Origin: Tenebrio molitor
Lineage: Eukaryota; Arthropoda; Insecta; Coleoptera; Tenebrionidae
Reading direction: 5' to 3'
DNA length: 64,000 bases
NCBI RefSeq assembly: GCF_963966145.1
Contig: NC_091046.1
Location: 41,974,001 to 42,038,000 of the forward strand
Positions 1 to 12,700 of this stretch are shown one piece after another (position 1 is the stretch's first letter; each line of letters starts with the position of its first letter). The translations under genes and the position numbers were made by a program. A model generated the notes under the pieces. The model was given only the letters and a program-made list of their open reading frames with translations. It searched no databases and had not been told where the DNA came from.

Positions 1-467
1 GTCAACCCGACGACAACACTGGATTTTCTCGATTTTCTTTCTGATATTGTCACATTTCTTTGGAATAATTATTCGCATTCTTGTCTTTTAATTAAGTCAT
101 TTCTGACGCGCCGTAATTCCTGTATCTAAACTTTCCTCCTCGCAACTAAATTAAAATTTAATTTAAATACGGCAGAGTAAAATACCGTTTCTTCTGACCA
201 CACTTTCAATCCACTTCAATATTGAAATAAATATTCATTGGTTTTCCGCAAAAAATATTATTGCGGGATTACAACGTTTTGCAGAACCCATAATTGTAAA
301 AAAAAAACTTTTCGAATTAGCCCAAAGCGGTTAACAATCCCGCTTTTTGGAAATTCGCGCAAAGGGCAAACGTCAATAATCCCCGTGTTAATTAAAACAC
401 TCTCCCCCGGTCTAAGAATGAAGCGAACAAGGCGACACAAACAAAAGAGCGTCGAGTTTATTATTAC
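1..467. other. Tmc intron, partial
   Basis: AT-rich sequence past the donor of the TM3-TM4 exon. Short open frames on both strands have no TMC character. I see no element here. Confidence 0.6.
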
Positions 468-716
468 CTAGCAAGCTGCAATCGCAGTTGTTTTCGGGGG
501 TGGTATTGTTCGAGGAATCCCAGTCCCTCGAATATCATGGGGAAAGATAAGGAGATGAGCGTCATAACGAAGGTGATTTCGTTCCTCCTCCAGACGCTGC
601 TCCTGGCCTCGGGCTCCTTGGACCTCTGCACCACGAGGACGACCGCGAACGCGGAGAAAAACAGCAGGCCCAAGACGATGGTGTTGACGAGTATCCTGAA
701 GGCGGTGATCTTCCAG
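468..716 (-). CDS. Tmc: Tmc exon with TM3 and TM4
   Basis: Acceptor ttgcag precedes 716 and donor gtaata follows 468. It starts by completing an Asn codon (AA from the previous exon plus C) and reads NWKITAFRILVNTIVLG (TM3), a short RSKEPEARSS loop, then NEITFVMTLISLSFP (TM4) and EQYHPRKQLRLQLA. It ends two bases into a codon, so the next exon lies beyond the window. The intron downstream (1-467) shows no further Tmc-like reading. Confidence 0.95.
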   Translation of the reverse strand: MEDHRLQDTRQHHRLGPAVFLRVRGRPRGAEVQGARGQEQRLEEERNHLRYDAHLLIFPHDIRGTGIPRTIPPPKTTAIAAC

Positions 717-3700
717 CTGCAAGAAAAGCGATCGTCTCGCGTAATTTGCCTGCTCGAACGGATTTACTTTCTGGCCTCCCTCTTCTTCTCGGCTTCCTCC
801 ACCAAAGCCTCCTTAAATCCGACGACAATCGAGGCGATTCTATTATGCGCGGTCTCCGCGTTCCCAATCATGTAATCCCACGCCGTGAACAGTTTCCACG
901 AGAAAATACATTCATCATCCTTTTCCGAAAGCTTAGACATACGAGAGTTTTCCGCCATTCTGCAAATTCCACACCACTGAATGCAAATCGACACGTTACC
1001 GCTTTCAATACGCACTTCCGCAAGGTGGCGAAGAAGCTGTACGCGTACGCCACCAGGCCGGTTATGAAGTAGGCGAAGGGCATTCTGTAGCCGCCCATTA
1101 TATTCTCTCTGAGCCGCCCTTTTCCTTGTACGTGTACCAGCCGTAGAACAGGGGCGAGTAGCGCAACACGCCCTCGAAGTCCCACAACGTCTGGAAGTTG
1201 GTGGAGTTGTACTTCTCCTCCGGGAGGATGCGCTTGCGGTCGTCCGGAGCCGCCGTTAACATCTGCAAAACGCGTTATTCACATGTTTACAAGCGGGCTC
1301 GTGATTTAAAAAATTGTTTTTGACCTATAAATATTCAGGGGTTTGTGGGGAAATTTATGTATTTTCTTAGCGAGATAGGCGAGGGTTAAAATCCATTTTT
1401 AGGGAATCGGCTCGTAAATAGACCTCCTCGCAAATATAATATTTTTACGGGTATCGCCGCTACAACAAACGGCTCAGGGGGTGATTTACGACCCTCGGAG
1501 CAACGGGGCATGCTCTGGGCGAATTAACAATTTTAATCCGGATAAATTAAACTTTGGCGAGTTACTAGTTAAATCTAGTTTGCGTTTGGATCATCCCGGG
1601 AGGAAGAAATTGTTTAATTTATTATTTATAACGAGAGACTGGATAAAACTTGGGTCATCCCTGAAGTGATAAAGTTGACTGAAAGTTTGCCGAAAGAAAT
1701 AAAAAATTAAATTTCACCGTGCTGATAATTTTCATTAAAATTCACTATTTTACATATTGAGCTTCCAAATTAAATTGAAGCTAAATCCTGTGCTGAGCCG
1801 CAGGATTCTGCCGGAACACCGATGAAGTCAAATTTAGCCGAGAGTAAAAGCGAATGAATCCCTTAAGACCCATTTACCTCAACGTGATAAGTACTGCAAG
1901 TTTTATACTGATACGTTGGCGTACTTTATCTCGCAAAACGATAAACGAGCCACTTCTAAATCATCCAACGAGCAACATTTATCAGACAGTGACAATTAAA
2001 AAATCGTGGGAGAACTCAAGTTTTTATTTCTTCGTATAAAAAACTTACCTTACCTTGACGGTTTTAACTGTTGCGTTACGACAAAATTGAAACAATTGTG
2101 AATTTCTTTTATTCATTTTATTTAAAAGTCAGGGAATATAAAACGTTTTATGGTGGTTGCAGTCTGTTGGGTTTACCCGAGGCTCGCCTCCCTCGCATTA
2201 AAGCTGTCGAGGATTGTAGTGGTGGTGTTGAGGTAAGCCCTCTCCTCGTCGGTGGTTTCCAGAAAGTATGAGCCGTGAGGAATAGTGGGATTGGCTGCAA
2301 TTCCCATAGGTACGGCGACCAGTCCGTTTACGTTTCCTGCTAAATATTCATCCCAAGACTTGAACGAATATGCCTTGAATAAATCAGGTTTCTTCACGGA
2401 AGCCGTCCAGAATTCGCATGACCGCATATGGCTACAAACCCCTGCGACAGATATTTATTGCCGACAACGATAAAACTCGTGTAAAATACTGGCGCGCTCT
2501 TGAAATTTCAATGAGGCGCTGCTTACATTTTTACTTTGGTCCGTTGCTTGCGCGAACCATACTGGACGAGCGACCCCGCCAGGAAAATAATTTTCATGAA
2601 GACAAGAAAATTAACAAGATTTAACAACGATGCGTGTGTTTGTTTCGCTTTTATCCTTGAGGGGTCTCTCTCCAAGGTCGGCCATCTCGGACTCCAGGCG
2701 TGTGACGTCACGAGGAAGGCCAAACGTCAAAATTTGACATTTGTTTACATTTTCAGAAAGTATCAAATACGGTGTTTTAATCATTCTTATGGAAAATTGA
2801 GAGAAGCAAAAGCTTGGTGGCAAGTGCATATAATAGTTTCAGTTGATACCAAGGTATTTACTGTTCATCGAACGTCGCAAGAGACGTTGAAACCTGGGAA
2901 GTATTTTTATACCCTATCAACATATGATTAAGATGTAAGAAGCATTTGTTGTGATTTGGTGTTATTTAAATGATTCACAAAGTAAAAATTACGCAAAAAC
3001 AATAAATACACAAACCTAACCTCACTTGTAAATGAGAATTTTCGCGTCATTAATGTCTTTACTGTGACGTCACAATCAAAAACAATTGCTGCCTTAAGGC
3101 TTCACTAGGAATATGTGGGCCCAACCAAAAGCTTATTCACATTTAGAAAATAAAATTTAATCAAAAAATCTGGTCCTTCTTTCTATTCTTATTAAGTTAT
3201 TAATTTCTACTTTGTGGTATTCGGAATTAAATAATCGTGAAATACAACAAAGGAAAAAATTTCAAATTTAAAATGTTTGTTGAATCATTTACGACGATTA
3301 AAGTAAAGTAAATCAATAAATTAAATTTTGCGCGGTACGTAATAATAAATGGACAAAGTGTTCCAAAATGATTTACGTATCGTAGTAGGTTTTGACAAGT
3401 ATTTTGAATTTTGACGCATGCTAGAAAAGTGATCAACTACCCAAGAACCGTCAAAATGACAGGTATAAGAGAGGTTAGGTTTATCAACCAAACAATATTA
3501 ACTAAATCAGTTTGTAATGGTTTTCAACCAGTTACAACTCCTTAGAATAATAAAACGTTTTGACTAGTTTTCATTGGGTAAAACCAAGGCATCATTTCAC
3601 TTTCTTGTGAATTTTTTAATATTGACAACAGGCAACGAATGACAGAAGTGATATTTGACACTTGCCAGCGGCTTGGAGGTTATGTTTGGGGTAGTGTAGT

Positions 3701-6700
3701 GCGGGACCTTATCGTCGAAAAGTGGCAAACTATTTTTTTTTCGATCCAAGCACCCTACAATACCACAATCATTTTGGAACAATGTAAAGAAAGATTTTTA
3801 GCTGTCAAATTTGACATATGTCGTTGACATTGGAAACTATAGCTTCTTTTGTTTCATATTATTGCTGTGATAGCCTCTTATTACCTTATTTCAGCCAATT
3901 AAAATCATCATTAAGATCATCTGACAGGAATAATATTCTCTCTGTAAATTAATTCTATCGGTTAGAAGATTTTATTAGCACATGAGTGAATTCTTTGTGG
4001 ACATTCTTTATGTGTTACAGTCTCTCGGGAAATATGGTGATTAATTAAAGCTATAGAGGTCATTAATTAATTTAGGTGTTACGAGGACCTAAAGTTTGAC
4101 GAAGCGAAAACGAGCTCAATTAATGATTCCTAATTTTTTTTTCAAGGACACATTATTCAATCATCAATCATATTGTTTTGTGAATTGACCATTCTGGGCG
4201 AAAAACAGGCGAGGAAAATTTACTTCTTTAAAAATTTCTACAATTTTTCGACACATAGGTAAAACCATGAGATTTGTTTTATTTTATTTACCTACTTAAC
4301 AATATTGGTTCTTACAAATCATTTTTAGAAATTGTTTTCTTGGCTTGTTGACTGTGATGGTAAAGTATGTACTTAATTCTGAATTCATCATTTCACAATA
4401 TGATAATATCAAACTCTCCGGATATCCATTTTAATGTTATATTAATCACTAGTGTGGTAAAGTAATAATTTATTGTACTAGTGCAGTAAAGTGTCACGCA
4501 AAGTAGTTATTTACATTAGAGTACGGTAGGTGTATTTTCCAGGGCGAAAACTAGGTTTCAGGCACGAGGCGAAGCCGAGGGCCTGACTAGTTTGAGGGCC
4601 TACCTTTTTCATATTTTGTAGTTTACCTCTTTTTTAAATGTAGTAATCACGAGAAATACCAATTCTGTTTTTGTCTGTTTGTGTAACTGTTAAAAAAACA
4701 TATTAATTATTACATATTATTGTAATATCTTTTTTGAGTCAGTTTTGTATTAATTATTATTATTTACTTTCGAAAATTTTTAAATTATTTAAATTTGCCA
4801 CCAACTTTTTCAGCTTTTTTTCATCTGTTAATTTTTGACTTCACTTCTGCCGCTTTCTGCCTAGAGCCGACCCTGCCATTAAATTCACTCACAGAATCCG
4901 CATCCAGGCTGATGTTGTCCGCCGTTGGGGTAATAATCCACGTGTCCCGACGGAAAAATAACCCCCAGATGCTTCCCGTTCGTGTGGATGACGTCGACGA
5001 AGGACGCGTCCCCCGGATCCAGGACCTCGTCGAGGGACTCGATGTGGGGCCATTCGTACAGCGGAGCCGCCGGATCCAATCCGGAAATCCTGTCGACTTT
5101 CTCGTTGCCCTCGAGCTGGAGTTGGTGGCCCGCGAAGGCGGCGATTTGTGCCCCCATGCTGTGGCCTATCATGTGAACCGCCGACATCCTGGTTCCGGTC
5201 GATTTTGCCAGGAACACGCAAAAATAAGTGAGTTGGCGGGCGACGACGGCCGTGTGAATGCGAGCTTCGGTGTAGATCGCATGGGATAAGGGCGCCCAAT
5301 CCACCACTATTATGTTCCACAAATTCTTGCTCGCCATAACTGTAACGGGAAGATTTTATGTTATGGAGCGGAAACGGCGTTACGTGACGGCAGATTTCGT
5401 GACAATAAAATAGGGGAATTTGCAAACAAAGGAGCAGGAAATAAAAAATCAAGCACCTACTTGTCCTTATGGCGGATAAAAACTTTTAAATGTCCTGATG
5501 AACGATTGCTTAATAAAAAATAAAATATTTAATAATTTGATAAAAAATGTATACGTTTACAATATGAGATACGATGTTTCCGGTGGATCGCTGTGAGAGA
5601 AAAGTTTCGAGGAACAACGAATTTTTCTCTGACGTCTACAACTCTCCAGGGCCATGTAAAAAAGGAAATGTTTCAAAAACTGAAATTTGCTGATATTAGG
5701 ACATAAATTAATGTTTCCGAAATAGTAACATTTTTTAGATCTGAATAAACAAGTACCTATCTTACGAAAATGATATCAAAATGCTATGTACTAATTAAAA
5801 AATCAAAATTATACTCTATTATTATACAGTGTGTCCAAAAAGTCTGGAAACACCCCAATAAAATAGAAACGAATGATTTTAGAGAAATACGCAAAACAGG
5901 TGAACTAGCGTTTTCAAAAAGCTTTCTGTTGATGGTATCTGTTTGATGTTTTGATGACCTTGAAAGAGTTATGATGTCATCAGAGGTTTTTTCAAATGGC
6001 AACGTCGCATTTTTACTACCGTTTTTAATATATCTTTTAATTGTCTTCCCGACGCTCAAAAACATTTTCAATTTACAAAAAAAATGTCCTGAAAAAACAT
6101 AATTGGTTAGAAAATAAAGAAAACTTTTAATTTTGAAAAGCAACTATAATTCTTACAATAAATGTTCAAATTGTTGTCCTTGAACATCTTGACAAAATTC
6201 TAAACGATAATAAAATTCGTTTCGGACGTTTTCTATTATTTTAGGAATTTTTTTTTTAATAACATAATAACTTTTTCAAGGTCATCAAAAAGACCGAACA
6301 GACACGATCAGTAGAAAGCTTTTTTAAAACACTAATTGACCTGTCTTTAGATTTTTTCAAAAATAATGCGTTACGTTTTCATTTGGGTGTTTCCAGACTT
6401 TTTGGACATACTGTATAATTTAAATATGCTAGATCATGAGAAAAACGTCAAAATAATCCCATCCCTTTGGTTTTAACGTATAAGGACTCAGAAGTTACAC
6501 TTCTGACTTCATTTATTATGATCAGTGGAAAAGATTATTGACATTGTTTTTTACAATGAGTTAATAACAGTTTTTGTAATTTGCCTCCATTTTGATTCTC
6601 TAATAGCATATTAACGAACGCGACGTCATCATCTGCGATTTCATTTTAACCATTAATTAACGGAACATTTTACGAACATTTTTAGGTTGGCAAAGCTTGA

Positions 6701-9700
6701 TGCGGAATTATCTTGTCGTCCAAATTAGAAAATATGTCAAAAACAGGAAGTGTCCATTGGAAGAATTTTAGCGTATTTTTAGCAATTTTACGTATCTCAA
6801 GGAGCGTACATGCAAGATTTTCTTGATTATCTTCCATATTCCTGTTTTGTTACCGAATTTGGATAAAACAAAAGGCGACTAGATCAAATTTTTACTTTTA
6901 AAATTAAGACATCATTACCAATCGCCACAAAAATCCCTAAATCGACTAAAGTAAACATTTTTGTCTAAAAACGACTTAAAAAGGGCAAATTACAAAAAAT
7001 AGTGTAAGAAACTCGTTTCATAAGACCTTGAAGCACTCATTCTTTAAAATAACTCGTGGCTACGACACTCGTTTTTTAAACTTGAATTCGTGCTTCAAGA
7101 CTGGTCTTATGAAACTTGTTTTTTTAATATACTATTTTAACAGTGAATTATTTATTGTACCATTTGCAGCCATTTCCAATTCAATTCACTAATAAATCAA
7201 AGAACACGAATCAAGATTGAAATTGATTACAACACTCAATATCCTTGTGATTGTCAAAAAAAAAAAAAACTTGTACTGTTCACTTCAAGATCCTTTGTGA
7301 TTTTATTCGAATTTTGTGATTCTGGCTTCTTATTTGCATTTGATGCAAAATGAAGGAAAAGAAAAAAGAAGGGGTTTCAGCGGTAGTGGTTTTAGAGATC
7401 CAACTGAAGAATAAGAAAAACAAGAAAACAAGAAGCGTTGCTCCAACTGGTGCATTCTATCACGATAGAGCTCCAAGGACTGATTAATAAAAATAAATAT
7501 TATAAGAAGAGTTTAGGTTTCTAGAGAGCAACATTGACAAAATTTTGAAAATTGGTTCTAATTTTTTTTACATGATTTTAAAAAAAATTGATTGTTATTA
7601 ATTTTATTATTGACATTAAGGTCTTTTTCCATATTTATCTAATGCTTTTTTATCTTTATTTAGCAACGTATTGTTGGGTTATTACACATATAGGTGTCCC
7701 AGAACTGCCTCCCCAGAAAAAAGGGAGTATTTGAGTACATGTGAAAATCTGAATTTTAAAGAAAAGAAGTCCTATCTCAAGCGATAATCGAGAAAAGACA
7801 TCCTAGACTTGACCAATCAGAGTTTAGCACCATCAAGGTAGGATGACCACAATTTTGTGTTGCCGGGATTTCAAATTTCGAATTTTGTTGCCATATCAAT
7901 AATTACTTTTACTGTGAGCAACCTGTCCGATTCTTTCGTAATACCTGAGGACGAGCTTCTGGGATTGGTGAAATTGAAAACTTGAAAACTCGGTTATGTG
8001 AGCTACAGGAAAATTTATTTTAGTCATCTTGGAGTCTCTTTTGCTGTTGGCACATGCCTGTTTTCTATGGGGAGGCAGTTCTGGCACAGGCTATATTTTG
8101 GAACACTCTATACACATAAGCAAAACAGGCAAAATAATGATGACAGTTTCATTCATATTTATCTTTTAATATGGTTGTTTTGAGATTGAAATTTTAATAA
8201 TGTAAAATTAATGTGAGAAGGAAGAAAGCCATCAACTTCCTCTCTCTGGCGCGGAAGACGTCGACTAACAAATGAAAAAGTTTATAGAATTAAACCGTTC
8301 AGCTATTCATTGTAAATTGTTTTTTGCCAGGTAAAACAGAGCCGTATTAAAAATACCTCCACAGATAAGATTTGTGTCGGCGCGGAAGGAAATTATAAAA
8401 CACACTTTAAAGAATCTCAAGTTACCTTAGTTCTGTGCGTAGAAACAAAGTTATGGTGGAGGATCTACACCAGACTCTACTGTGTAACATTAATTTGCAT
8501 AATATTGGATAAATGAGTAGATAATAGGTTTAAGCCAATTTAGGAGGCTTATGCTGATTGCGAGTAACAAATAATTGGGTTAACTACTACAGACAGTAAA
8601 TAATTAGGGACATATAGGTAGGTGGTATAGGTAGGTAGGTATGGTTATTATGAATTATTTTGGTTTTACACAAAAAATATTTTTTTGTTCGACACTGTCA
8701 GAATTTTCGAATTTTCTCCTATGTGAACGGATTTTGATAAATGTCACAACTTGTCAAAACGAAACGTCAAGCTAATTTTAAAGATTTTAAGCGATTTGGG
8801 GCCTTTAAAGGGCTCGTCGAACAAAAAAACGTTGTATTCAACTCGTTCGTGTGTAAATTGGGCCCTTTATGGCACTCGTGGGCCTTTAAAACGCTTGTTT
8901 CACTCGTGTTTTTAAATGGCCCACTCGTGTCAAAAAAGGCCCAATTTACACACAAACTCGTCAAATAAACTACTATTCTCAGTAGCCTTTTTATTTTTTC
9001 TACTCCCTTTTCTAAAATGCCACATTTTGCACTGACAAATAGTGTATAAAACGTCACTTTAAATACGATTATTCATTAGTCATGACTTGATGTCCATTCG
9101 GACGTGAAACACGCTCGAAGTTTTTTTAAACTCGTTACGCTCGTGCCTAATAAAACTCGTAACTAAAAAGACACTTATAAACCTTGTTGCATAATATACT
9201 ATTTTCATGTATTAACGACCTCGTAATATCTTTTTCTTTAATTTCATTAATTACAATAGGTCAAGCTCTAATGAAATAGCACTTCAGCACATCACTTATC
9301 AATTTTAATCACGGCCCACAAAATCCTTTTATCTAAAAACTTTGCGCTTATTTTTTACATTTTACACACATCTTACGATGTAAACTAATTTTACTTTTGA
9401 GTCCGTACAGCTTCCCCCGGAGCAAAGTAAAACTAAACTAAAACTTCCAGGAAGTTTTCACCTTTAGCAGTGATAACGAAATTTGAATTTTTTTCACGAA
9501 GCTACATTTTAATCCTTAAAGTTCTTAGACCTGGAGACGTGTAAACTCTTAAAAAAAATTAAACCCTCTAGACTTCTTCTCTCAACTTATTCGGATAGGT
9601 TAGCATCAAAGAGTTTGATTTGCTGTACTTAAATTCGTGAAGACAATTTCGTAATGTTTTAATTATTAATTACTGTTAATTATGTACAACTTCTTAACAA

Positions 9701-12700
9701 AAATACTGAGTTTCAAACGTATTAAATAATATCGTGTCGAAAACTCGAACTTGGGCAAAATTTTAAATTACTTTATCGGAGTTTGTTTTGTTTTGTACTT
9801 CACAAAGTAGTAAGAAATTATTAATTAATTTCAATCAGTTTAATTTAGGAGCGCCAGATTAGGTACACAAATTTATGATTACAGGTTCTTAGGATTATTT
9901 GTTCCAACTTATCTTAGCAAGTGGTAGGGTAAAGAAAGTTCAAGTGTGTGCAAAATTTGCGCAACTCTTAAGCAAAATGGATACAATGAGGTCAAGCTTA
10001 ATAAAGACGACACAAAGTGTGTTATCAGTTTAAGGTCTTAATTACTTTTGTTAAATGCGAAGGTTGTCAACTAATCGTTGGCAAAAACTGATCATTTTAA
10101 GATGAACAAATAAAATTTGATTTTTCTGAAAGATTTTTTTTTTAATGAAAAGAAAGCGTGACCCATAACCTACCTTCCCTCATCTCCACCACCCAGGGGA
10201 CATCCTTTCCGTGCGTCCAACCATGAATTATGATCTTGGTGGATAAATCAGGATTAAATCTTGAATCCCGAATCGATTCGAAATCGTCGATGTAAAGCTG
10301 GTCATCTCTTGATAAGTCGCTACTGTGGGGCATAATACATCTTATGTAAGTAGATTACTAAAATCTCGTGTCGCATTAGTGTCTCATTCATCATTTTGTC
10401 CGTCCAAAAACGGCGAATTATCGATTCGACGGGAAATGCCCGCGACGAAAAGAACGTATTAGGAAAATTGAAAAAGTATACCCACCTGTGATACAAGTGG
10501 AAAGTGACTTCGTCCTCCGGTGGCGTGAATCTAACGACCTCCTTGTAATTGTTCCTGATGGGGTACAACACTCCACTAATTTTCCCGGCATAGCAAATGA
10601 GCAAGGAGATTCTAAACCACATTTCGCAAGGAAATGCTGTAATCCGATCTGCGCGAACATACTTACTAAGCGAAAATTGACATTGCGTTACCGTCACTGT
10701 AAATTGTTTCGACACAACTTATTAAAGAGTCAAAACATCCGTGAATGGGGCACGAAGAGGCCTCGATGGGAAGAGTAAGCGCGATTTGGTAAGATTTCTT
10801 TCGGGAACTGCAACGAAAGCTTTCAAATCGATCGATTTCCAATACCGTGGAAATAATCAAGAGCACGTGCGATGTTAAACTCATATGATGTTGCTAACTG
10901 CGAAAACTATCTTATTATCAATTACCCTTACACAAAATACATACACCTTTTTTTTCTGAAACTAAAGCTGACAGCAAAGCTGTCATCATCAGGGAGATGT
11001 TAAAAACTGAAAATTAAAATTTAGTTAAATAAAAATGGTTACTTGAGTATCAAGGCTAAAAAGTGCATCTTTTTCGTCCGGGTGTGAGTTTTCTGGCCGA
11101 GGTGCAGCCGAGGCTTGAAAACAGGCGAGGACAAAAGGAACTTTTTGGCAGAGGTGTATATTAAATTTTTTAGGCGACCGCCCAAACTATAACGCAAAAG
11201 ACAAAAATTGTAAATTTATTCTGTACCTACCTTTTTCAAAAACATAGATAAATTTATTAATAAATACATATAAACAATAAACTAGAAATTTACTATTTGC
11301 AAAACAATTACTTATTTACATAATTTACGGTAACAGACAATTATCAGTTTTGTCGGTTTCGTTGCTAACTTACTAACCAGACCAATAGATGGCGCCACCG
11401 GCAGCGTTCGAAAAAGTGCGTCCGAAAAAGAGTTACTTTTCGTCCGCTTGTGATTCATAGTAGGGTTCCAATAATTTTTTTATCTCATATTGTTATTGTA
11501 TTAAGCACCAAGTGGTTTTTAAATTTTCATTTCATAAATCTCTCGTTGAAACTTTAAGTGACAACTTTTTAACCACGAACATCATCAAGATTTGATTAAA
11601 AAATTGGAGTTTGCCCCAATTGATATCTTTCTCTAGGAACCTGTAAAGGACGATTTTTAGGGTGACAGAAAATAATAAGAGTTTCTATGCACGTGTAAGG
11701 TGACAAGGGTCAGAGTGGTCGTAGATTAGGAAAGCTGAGAGTTTCGGAATATCTATTTTTTATCTGGGACGCAAGGCTGCGATTTGTTCGTTTGAACAAA
11801 ATGTTGTAGGAATAGTGTGTGAATTTATTACAATTTAGGGCAGTTTTGGAGAAAAATATGGACGTCGGAGAGTAATACATTATCGTTTTTACTCTTCTTT
11901 ATAACGAAATTCTCGTTGGTTTTTATCGCAACAAAGTAAAAGCATTGTTGTTCAAATTGTGTCTCTGAGACACCATTTATTTTTCATGAATTATCACGCA
12001 CATTCAGAAATCAAAAATCCAACAGAACTGCAATTTACATCGACAGTCCATGCGGCAACACTGTTAAACTTTGATCTAGGGGAAAAGGAAAGTTAGATTA
12101 CATTGTTTACCTAATTGTTTCGCACATCGTGTTAATTAAATTTTTATTTTTTGTTAAGCAGATATCTTTATTTTCGTGGCAATACGTTGATTTGAATATT
12201 TCTAAAGCACATACGTCAGTTTGACAAAATTAAACTGTCATTTCAGTTGTGCCAACTTGCATCGTTATGTAGGATTCTAGGGATATTTATCGTTTAGCCA
12301 ACATAACTCAACAGGTGGTGGATCTTTGGTTATACAGAGTATTTCAAGAGTGGTAATAATGAGACCGAGGAATTGAAAATGCAACCCACAATACATTTGC
12401 TTTTGGTTAATCTTTGGTTTATTTTCAGATATGTATTTTTATTCTGCAACTGCTGCTAAACAGTTCAGCAAACAGAGAATCATTATTATTGCCGTTGTGA
12501 ATTAATATTGCGATACTCTATTGATTAACGAAAGTGATGTTATACCTTCTGGGGACATAAAATAAATGTTATTTACTCTCTTCGAGCGTCGGAAAGTTTT
12601 TTCGTCGAGAATTTAATCCAGAGGTGTTAGTAAAATACGACCTACCTCCGGGACGGCCACGAAGGAGATCAGGACCACCCCCAGGACGATGTTAACCCAG

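Larger units (their letters stand above)
5340..10173. other. Lipase intron 2
   Basis: 4.8 kb intron between lipase exons 2 and 3. It is mostly mobile and palindromic sequence (listed separately). 9206-10173 shows nothing recognisable. Confidence 0.6.

Noticed and set aside
960..1140. A micro-intron explaining the Tmc frame break
   Set aside because: The only GT-AG pair across the break is about 28 bases apart, too short for a spliceosomal intron.
3597..3827. Possible MITE around tgacagaagtgatatttgacac
   Set aside because: Terminal match is too short and gapped to separate from chance in AT-rich DNA.
4795..5289. 164-codon plus-strand frame
   Set aside because: Exact antisense of the lipase exon with Ser156 and Asp184; a shadow of biased codons with no homology of its own.
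10666..10884. Possible lipase leader exon MSLTSHVLLIISTVLEID
   Set aside because: Signal-like start, but no phase-compatible donor linking it to the EDEVTFHLYH exon; the ATG at 10622 already gives a signal peptide.
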